A stretch of 64,000 nucleotides of DNA, taken from Curtobacterium sp. MCSS17_007 (lineage in GTDB: Bacteria; Actinomycetota; Actinomycetes; Actinomycetales; Microbacteriaceae). Within the stretch, counting starts at the first letter, position 1; the number at the start of each line of letters is the position of its first letter. Both the position numbers and the translations under genes were made by a program. Location: the NCBI RefSeq assembly GCF_003234175.2, contig NZ_CP126257.1:3038001-3102000 (forward strand). The letters run 5' to 3'. The notes under the pieces are model-generated. The model was not told where the DNA came from. It ran no database searches and worked only from the letters and a program-made list of their open reading frames with translations. Below are positions 58,765 through 64,000 of the stretch, piece by piece.

Positions 58765-59445
58765 TTACTGCGTCGCGTCCTCGCGCTGGGCCGCCGACCC
58801 GGCGTGCTCGTGCGTGCCGTCTGCCGCGTGCCGCACGGCGGTGTGCTCCTGCGTCACGGTGTCGACGTGCTGCTGCGCAGCAGCGACGAGTGCGAGTGCG
58901 ATGGTCGCGGTGATGACCGGGACCGACTCGGTCATCGGCGCCGCGGGAGCCGCGTCGGCATCGGAGCGTCCGTGCGCGGTGGGTGCCGCGTCGGCGTCCG
59001 CGCGCCGGGCACCCGTGCCCGCCTCGGGAACCGGACCGGCCTGGAGGCGCGGCGCGGCAGGCGCGGCACCGCTCGCCTCCGCCTCGTGGTCACGCAGCGC
59101 CGGCCCCACGACCGGCAGGACGGCGGTCGTCGCCAGCGGCTCGGCGTGCAGCACGGGCGGCGCCACGGTCTCCTCCGGTTCCGCAGCACGGACGCCGGCG
59201 GCGCGACGGGCACGAGCCATCCTGACCAGGACGACCACCGCGATGACCGCCCAGACACCGTTCACGATCGTCGACGGGACGGCGTGGTGGGCCGCGACGT
59301 TGATCGCGACGGACAGCCCACCGACGAGGTTGAGGGACTGGTACAGCGGCCCGTTCGGGATCTTGCCCAGCGAGAAGAGTAGGTAACCTGCGAGAACGGT
59401 TACGGCACCGAACCAGCCGAGGAACTCCACGATTCCGACCAACAC
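58765..59445 (-). CDS. CBU_0592 family membrane protein with low-complexity tail
   Basis: A 226-residue protein. Residues 1-75 have FLGWFGAVTVLAGYLLFSLG, LYQSLNLVGGLSVAINVAAH and STIVNGVWAVIAVVVLVRMA, the pattern of the CBU_0592-type domain (two to three membrane helices). Residues 80-226 are Ala/Glu/Pro/Asp-rich and probably disordered, with a weak hydrophobic stretch near 185 (VPVITATIALALVAAAQQ). Function is unknown. GTG 59445 follows CGGAG. A palindrome CCCACCTGGGTGGG (58736-58749) lies 15 bases past the stop codon. It is downstream of pilO but a terminator-like hairpin separates them. Confidence 0.75.
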   Translation of the reverse strand: MLVGIVEFLGWFGAVTVLAGYLLFSLGKIPNGPLYQSLNLVGGLSVAINVAAHHAVPSTIVNGVWAVIAVVVLVRMARARRAAGVRAAEPEETVAPPVLHAEPLATTAVLPVVGPALRDHEAEASGAAPAAPRLQAGPVPEAGTGARRADADAAPTAHGRSDADAAPAAPMTESVPVITATIALALVAAAQQHVDTVTQEHTAVRHAADGTHEHAGSAAQREDATQ

Positions 59446-59581
59446 GCGCGACTCCGGGCACGACGAGGAACGGCCGTCCTGAGGCGACCGTCCGAGAGGG
59501 GTGTGAGCAGCCGCGAGCGCGGCGTCGGGAGCATCGTACGCACTCCGGCGGGTGTCGCGGAAGCGGGCGCGGCGCGGCGTG

Positions 59582-59611
59582 CCGCACCCACTTCGCGGGG
59601 GTGTGGTGCGG
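59582..59611 (-). terminator. Putative terminator of the pil operon
   Basis: CCGCACC (59582-59588) and GGTGCGG (59605-59611) form a short stem that can extend with CAC/GTG inside with a bulge, five bases beyond the pilO stop on the minus strand. It is weaker than the other hairpins. Confidence 0.5.
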
Positions 59612-59616
59612 GGGTG

Positions 59617-60369
59617 TCAGCCCGCGGTCGCGGTGCTGGAGGTGGCGGCTGAGGACGGCTCCGACGACGTGCCAGCGGAGCCTGCCGACGCGTCCGTGGA
59701 ACGGTCGAGCACGTACACGGAGCCGCCGAAGGTCCACGTCGAGCTCGTCGTTGTGGCGCCGTCGTCACCGCTCTGTTCCGACGAGGTGATGGTCGTGATG
59801 AGGAAGAGCCGCTGCCCGGACTGCACACCCTTCACGAACGCGAGCGCCTGGTCGAACGTACCGTCGACCGCGACCGTCACGGGCACGATCGAGAGGTTCT
59901 GCGCCGTGATCGCCGGGTTCGTGACGAGCTCCGGAGCGGTGGGCGACGCACTCGGCGCGGGGGTGGCGGTGCTGCTCGGCTCCGAGGTGGCGGTCGTGTC
60001 ACCGGCCGGGGCTGCGGCGACCGGCGCGTAGGCCGTCGCGTCGCTCGCCGTGAAGGACGAGACCGTCATCCCGGTGGCCGCGGCGACGCCGTTGAGCTGG
60101 TCGATGAAGGCCGGCAGGTCCGCCCGGTCCGGCACCGAGGCGTCCAGCGCCGACAGCTCCTCGCGCATCGCCGGCAGCTGCGCGGCCTGCTCGCGAAGCC
60201 GGGCGAGTTCCGTCCGACTCGTGGCGTTGGTCTGCTCGACGGTCTGCAGCTGCTCACGCGCCGCCGCGGTCTGCGTCAGCTGCGGCTGGACGGCTAGAAA
60301 GAAGCCGCCGACGGCCACGACGACCATCGCGAGGACGGCGAGCATCAGGTTGAGTCGGGTGCGGGACAT
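59617..60369 (-). CDS. pilO: Type IV pilus assembly protein PilO-like
   Basis: A 250-residue bitopic protein. A single helix (LNLMLAVLAMVVVAVGGFFL, 6-25) is followed by a coiled-coil region (QLTQTAAAREQLQTVEQTNA) and a ferredoxin-like C-terminal domain (VTVAVDGTFDQALAFVKGVQ with RLFLITTI). It has Ala/Ser/Thr-rich inserts. PilO pairs with PilN to link the inner-membrane platform. It lies four bases after pilN, so the identity depends on layout and context rather than strong sequence motifs. Confidence 0.8.
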   Translation of the reverse strand: MSRTRLNLMLAVLAMVVVAVGGFFLAVQPQLTQTAAAREQLQTVEQTNATSRTELARLREQAAQLPAMREELSALDASVPDRADLPAFIDQLNGVAAATGMTVSSFTASDATAYAPVAAAPAGDTTATSEPSSTATPAPSASPTAPELVTNPAITAQNLSIVPVTVAVDGTFDQALAFVKGVQSGQRLFLITTITSSEQSGDDGATTTSSTWTFGGSVYVLDRSTDASAGSAGTSSEPSSAATSSTATAG

Positions 60370-60373
60370 CGTG

Positions 60374-61144
60374 TCAGCCCTTCGCCGCGTCGGCGGCGTA
60401 CCGGCCGTCGAACGCTCGCTCGTCGAGGTGGATCGTCATGTTCACCGAGTACCCGCCGCCGTCCTCGGCCCGCGTGACCGAGTTGGCGTTGGCGTCGACG
60501 AACCCGGTGACCCCGCGGACCGCGGTCAGCCAGTCGGGGACGGACGGCAGCACGCTGCTCGTCGCGTCGAATGTCAGCGTCGCGATCCGTCGGCCCTGCA
60601 GCGGGTCGTCGGACTGCGCGTACTGCTCGGTGGCCGAGGCGGAGTCCACGGTGACGCCGGTGATCTGCACGCCGGCCGGCAGCTTCGCGCGGACTGCCTG
60701 CAGCGTCGCCGACCAGTCCACCTCGGTCGAACCGCCGACCTGCTGCGCCGCCTCGAGGAGCGTGCTCTCGGACTCCGTCGTACGGACGTCCCGGAACTGC
60801 CCCTGCTGCTGCGCGAGCGCGGTCGTCTCGCCCTGGGCGGACAGGAGCTCCTGCTCCGCCGTCATCCGGACCATCGTGGCCCAGCCGGCGACGACGGCCA
60901 CGCCGACGGCGATGACCACGACGCCGGCCCAGACGCGTCGCACGACCTGCCGCTGCCGGCGGTTCGCGTGCACCTCTGCCGGGAGCAGGTCGACGCGGGG
61001 CGCGCCGCCGATCACGAGGCCGCGGGCCGCTGCCGTCGGGGCAGTCGCCGATCGGCCGCCGCCCTGGCCGCGCGCACCCTTGCCGCGTCCGCCGCGACCG
61101 TGGGTCGCGCCGTCGGCGCTGGTGCCGTCGAGGATCTCGGTCAT
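60374..61144 (-). CDS. pilN: Type IV pilus assembly protein PilN-like
   Basis: A 256-residue bitopic protein. The PilM-binding motif is APRVDLLPAEVH (residues 48-59), like the INLLP motif of PilN. A helix at about 70-92 (VWAGVVVIAVGVAVVAGW) is followed by a coiled coil and a Fimbrial-assembly (PilN) domain. The first 45 residues are an unusual Gly/Arg/Ser-rich extension. It overlaps pilM by four bases (ATGA). Confidence 0.85.
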   Translation of the reverse strand: MTEILDGTSADGATHGRGGRGKGARGQGGGRSATAPTAAARGLVIGGAPRVDLLPAEVHANRRQRQVVRRVWAGVVVIAVGVAVVAGWATMVRMTAEQELLSAQGETTALAQQQGQFRDVRTTESESTLLEAAQQVGGSTEVDWSATLQAVRAKLPAGVQITGVTVDSASATEQYAQSDDPLQGRRIATLTFDATSSVLPSVPDWLTAVRGVTGFVDANANSVTRAEDGGGYSVNMTIHLDERAFDGRYAADAAKG

Positions 61145-62193
61145 GCTGCGCGCCCTCCCACGGCGAGGCTCCAGGCCACGGCGATCGACGTCGACCGTTC
61201 GCGGAGCAGTTCGGGCGTGATGGTTCGCGCCGTGCGGGCGGAGACGAAGGGGTCGCCGATCGCGACCGGCAGACCCGAGACGTCGCCGAGCCCCTCGCGG
61301 AAGCCCGGCAGCGCGGACCCGCCGCCGACGGCGACGATGCCGCGGACCGCGTCGTCCGGACGCGTGTTCGCGTAGTAATTGACGGTGTTGCGGATGCTCG
61401 TCATGAGCTCGCCTACCGTCTCGCGGATGACGCCGACCGCGCGGGCGTCGTCGGGCGTGAGCGCCCGGCCGACCAGCCCGAAGTGCCGCTTGACCGCCTC
61501 GGCCTCGGCGAGCGGGATCTCGAGGCGTGCGGCTATCGTCTTCGTCACGTCGTCGCCGCCGGTCGGGATGATGCGGACGAACTTGGGGACACCGTCGTGC
61601 GCGATCACGACCGAGGTCGTGTTGCCTCCGCAGTCGACGAGGGCGACAGTGCCCGCTCCGGCCACCCGCGGCGCCAGGACACGCGTCAGGGCGAACGGGA
61701 TGAGGTCGACGCCGACGGGCCGGAGCCCGGCCAGCTCGGCGGCGCGAACGTTCGCCAGCACGGCGTCCTTGATCGCCGCGACGAGCAGGCCGTGTACGAC
61801 CGGACCGCTGTCGCCCGTGCCCTCCTCGATCGGGTAGAAGTCGAGGATCGCGTCACCGACCGGGACGGGCAGCATGTCCTGCACCTGGAACGGCAGCGAC
61901 TCGCGGATCTGTGCGAGCGGCACCTTCGGGACGGTCAGGTCGCGGGAGAGCACGCGCTGGTTGCCCATGCCGAGCACGACGTCCTTCGTCCGGAACCGCC
62001 CGATCGACCACAGCTCGCGGAGTGCGGTCGCGACGGTGTTCGCCTCGAGGACTTCTCCGTGCTTCGTCGCGTCGACCGGCACCGGGACCTCGGCGACGCG
62101 GACGATCATCGGTTGGGGCTTGGCGGCGTCTGCTACCTCGACCGCACGGATCGTCTCGGCACCGATGTCGATGCCGACGATGTTCTTCGCCAT
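61141..62193 (-). CDS. pilM: Type IV pilus assembly protein PilM
   Basis: A 350-residue actin-like cytoplasmic ATPase that binds PilN. NIVGIDIGAETIRAVEV, LPFQVQDMLPVPVGDAILDF, VALVDCGGNTTSVVI and RIIPTGGDDVTKTIA, and VAVGGGSALPGFREGL are typical of PilM/FtsA-like proteins. GGAAGG precedes ATG 62193. It follows pilD by 48 bases and overlaps pilN by four. Confidence 0.92.
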   Translation of the reverse strand: MAKNIVGIDIGAETIRAVEVADAAKPQPMIVRVAEVPVPVDATKHGEVLEANTVATALRELWSIGRFRTKDVVLGMGNQRVLSRDLTVPKVPLAQIRESLPFQVQDMLPVPVGDAILDFYPIEEGTGDSGPVVHGLLVAAIKDAVLANVRAAELAGLRPVGVDLIPFALTRVLAPRVAGAGTVALVDCGGNTTSVVIAHDGVPKFVRIIPTGGDDVTKTIAARLEIPLAEAEAVKRHFGLVGRALTPDDARAVGVIRETVGELMTSIRNTVNYYANTRPDDAVRGIVAVGGGSALPGFREGLGDVSGLPVAIGDPFVSARTARTITPELLRERSTSIAVAWSLAVGGRAA

Positions 62194-62241
62194 GTCGTGG
62201 TTCCTTCCAGGGCGCGGGGAGCGGTCGATCAGCGGTTCGGA

Positions 62242-63072
62242 TCAGCGCAGACCGGAGAGTCGGAGGTAGGCGTCCCAGAGCGGAGCGCCCGCGAACGCGC
62301 CCACCCACGCGCCGAGGAGCATCCAGGGGCCGAACGGGATACCGGTCGATCGGCTCGCCCGTCGCACCGCGAGGAGGACGATGCCGAAGGTACCGCCCAG
62401 CGCGAACGCCGCGGAAGCACCCACAGCGAGGGGTCCCCATCCGAGGTACGCCAGCACGAGGCCCAGGACGCCGGCGAGCTTGACGTCCCCGAGCCCCATC
62501 CCGCGCGGCACCGCGAGGGCGAGGGCGAGATACGCACCGCCGAGACCGATCGCCCCGACGAGACCACGGAGGAGGGCTACCCAGTCGCCGGTGAAGGCAC
62601 TCGCGCCGGTCAGGAGCACGGCGAGCACCGGGTAGGCGGGCAGCACGATCCGGTTCGGCAGCCGGTGTGTGTCCAGGTCGATGAGCGCGAGCGCGACGCT
62701 GATGGCCATCAGGTAGAGGAGGGCGAGGAGGAGCACGCCGTGACCCATCAACTCTGCGGACGTGGCCTGCGCACGCGGCTGGAAACCGAGGACGACCACG
62801 ACGAACAGCACCGCCGTCGCCGCCTCGACGAGCGGGTACCGCACCGGGATCGGAAGCGCGCAGTCACGGCAGCGTCCGCGCAGGACGAACCACGAGATCA
62901 CCGGGACGTTGTCGACGCCGCGGATCGCGTGCTGGCAGCGCGGGCAGGCCGACGCAGGCGACACCACGGAGCGACCGGCGGGCACACGGTGCACGACGAC
63001 GTTGAGGAACGAGCCGAGGGCGAGGCCCAGGACGCCGACGATCGGTGTCAGGACCGGGAGCGCGGCGATCAC
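62242..63072 (-). CDS. pilD: Prepilin peptidase (PilD-like)
   Basis: A 276-residue membrane protease/methylase that cuts type IV prepilin leaders. It has ALGSFLNVVVHRVPAGRS, a zinc-binding CPRCQHAIRG...CRDC tetracysteine set and the two catalytic aspartates in ALIDLDTHRLPNRI and MGLGDVKLAG, plus about seven helices. GTG 63072 overlaps the upstream gene's stop as GTGA. It is close to the pilM-N-O genes, confirming a pilus role. Confidence 0.92.
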   Translation of the reverse strand: MIAALPVLTPIVGVLGLALGSFLNVVVHRVPAGRSVVSPASACPRCQHAIRGVDNVPVISWFVLRGRCRDCALPIPVRYPLVEAATAVLFVVVVLGFQPRAQATSAELMGHGVLLLALLYLMAISVALALIDLDTHRLPNRIVLPAYPVLAVLLTGASAFTGDWVALLRGLVGAIGLGGAYLALALAVPRGMGLGDVKLAGVLGLVLAYLGWGPLAVGASAAFALGGTFGIVLLAVRRASRSTGIPFGPWMLLGAWVGAFAGAPLWDAYLRLSGLR

Positions 63073-64000
63073 GGGAGCGCCGTCCCGGCCGCGTCGTATG
63101 CAGTCCTCGACTCCACCTGTGTCGCTACTCGGTAGGTCGTGACCGTCGGCTGCGGGAACTTCGGCGGCGTGTAGGTGGCCAGGCTCGGGTCGAACCGGTA
63201 GTCCTTGTCGTACCCCTGCCCGCTCGCCAACCCGACGGCACCACGGAAGTTCTGCGCGATCGACCCGTTCACGGTCAGGGTGCCCCGGCCGTTCGTCGAA
63301 CCGCGCGTCCAGTTCTGCACCACGAACGTGCCGGTGTTCGAGAGGATCGCACCGTCGATCTCCCGGTCCTTCGTCAGGAGCGTGGAGCCGTCCGGCTTGA
63401 TCGGGTTCCACACCCAGACCGCGCGCTGACCGATCAGCCCGAGCACGGTCGACGCAGAGCGGTTCGCGGAGTAGGTGATGTCGCCGGTGACGTAGAGGTA
63501 GTTCTCGGCCGCAATGGTGACGGCCTTGTCGACGGTACCTTCGACAAACGCGTCGCCACGGTCGCACCCGTACGGCTCCGAGACCCCCTGGCCGAGGCCG
63601 GCGGTGGGATCTGCTTCCGAGCTGCTCACCGTGTTCCCGATGAACGGGTACCCGACGCCGTTCTGCTTGAAGCTCGTGGCGCTCCTCGATCCGACGCTGG
63701 GCTTGAGCGCCGAGCAGGCGGTGGCGGTCGTCTTCGTCGCCTCGGACTCACTCCACGAGTTCGGGTCCTTCTGCTGTCCGGCGCGGGTGGCCGGTTCGTT
63801 CTGGACGTAGACGATGTTGTTCTTCGGGACCGGGATCGTCGCGCCCCGGCTGCTCCGGAGCGCGCTCACGTCCCCGCACATCGCGACGGCGTCGCCGCTC
63901 ACGAGCTGCGCGCCAGCCGTGGCTGTCTCCCCCTGTACCTGCGTCTTGATCGTCAGCGGCGAGCGCACCGTCATGGTGCCGTTGCCGTTGAAGACGATCT
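63069..64000 (-). CDS. PilX-like pilus-associated protein, 5' part missing
   Basis: The reading frame is open to the window edge (the first codons here read IVFNGNGTMTVRSP), so the N-terminus and start codon are outside. The visible 300-odd residues are rich in Thr, Ser, Gly, Val and Asn, with few helices and segments such as YLYVTGDITYSANRSASTVL, IDGAILSNTGTFVVQNW, and TLTVNGSIAQNFRGAVGLAS. This resembles the beta-rich C-terminal parts of large minor-pilin proteins. It is coupled to pilD by GTGA and is followed by pilM-N-O. Identification as PilX-like is inferred from position. Confidence 0.6.
   Translation of the reverse strand, partial: IVFNGNGTMTVRSPLTIKTQVQGETATAGAQLVSGDAVAMCGDVSALRSSRGATIPVPKNNIVYVQNEPATRAGQQKDPNSWSESEATKTTATACSALKPSVGSRSATSFKQNGVGYPFIGNTVSSSEADPTAGLGQGVSEPYGCDRGDAFVEGTVDKAVTIAAENYLYVTGDITYSANRSASTVLGLIGQRAVWVWNPIKPDGSTLLTKDREIDGAILSNTGTFVVQNWTRGSTNGRGTLTVNGSIAQNFRGAVGLASGQGYDKDYRFDPSLATYTPPKFPQPTVTTYRVATQVESRTAYDAAGTALP

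Overview
The window is about 70% GC, with G/C-ending codons, frequent GTG starts, many 1-4 base ATGA/GTGA gene overlaps and an unsplit S10-spc-alpha-str ribosomal region. This points to an actinobacterium of the family Microbacteriaceae. Gene content and order (rplQ/truA/rplM/rpsI/glmM/coaA/glmS/acpS/alr/tsa genes, and a compact pil operon) look most like Curtobacterium or a close relative. The genus is an inference from recalled family traits, not from a database search. It appears to be ordinary core chromosome: I see no phage, IS element, CRISPR array, rRNA or tRNA.

Layout. 1-5.3 kb: the 5' end of a branched-chain amino acid type ABC permease (livH-like) with an unusual extracellular domain, guaB, an SDR oxidoreductase and a LivK-like lipoprotein. 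5.4-9 kb: rarD-like exporter, groES with two CIRCE elements, a THUMP-like methyltransferase and a DUF4190-type membrane protein. 9-16.4 kb: the t6A genes tsaD-rimI-tsaB and tsaE, two adjacent alanine racemase genes, acpS and glmS. 16.4-25.7 kb: gpx, coaA, glmM, rpsI, rplM, a secreted ExeM/NucH-like nuclease with a sortase-type tail, an MBL-fold protein and truA. 25.8-32.1 kb: a DrrAB-type ABC exporter, a convergent 1067-residue SARP/BTAD-NB-ARC regulator and a FUSC-type membrane protein. 32.2-49.7 kb: rplQ, rpoA, rpsK, rpsM, rpmJ, infA, then an LCP protein (opposite strand), map, adk, secY and the spc and S10 operons. 50-56.9 kb: a DarT-like protein, topoisomerase IB, tuf, fusA, rpsG and rpsL. 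57-64 kb: three membrane-associated proteins and a type IV pilus operon (pilO, pilN, pilM, pilD and a PilX-like gene cut by the window edge).

How the genes work together. Most of the window is the translation machinery plus genes that travel with it: t6A tRNA modification, pseudouridylation, amino-terminal Met removal, SecY and adenylate kinase, and cell-wall precursor synthesis (glmS, glmM, alr). The ribosomal genes lie on the minus strand and are punctuated by strong hairpins that divide them into several transcription units. Good sigma70-like promoters with 17-base spacers are visible before rplM, infA, rpsJ, rpsL and groES.

Most interesting signals. (1) A direct-repeat array with 11-base period in front of the ABC exporter, of the kind SARP regulators bind, with a SARP-type regulator gene next door. 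(2) A DarT-like toxin-fold protein with a CxH/CxxC motif and no antitoxin beside it. (3) A GTNACGAAAC-type half-site shared by the regions upstream of the livH-like and livK-like genes. (4) Nine genes whose start codon lies 6-7 bases after a TANNNT box, suggesting leaderless mRNAs. (5) Four hairpins at 3' ends that share a CGACA/TGTCG stem.
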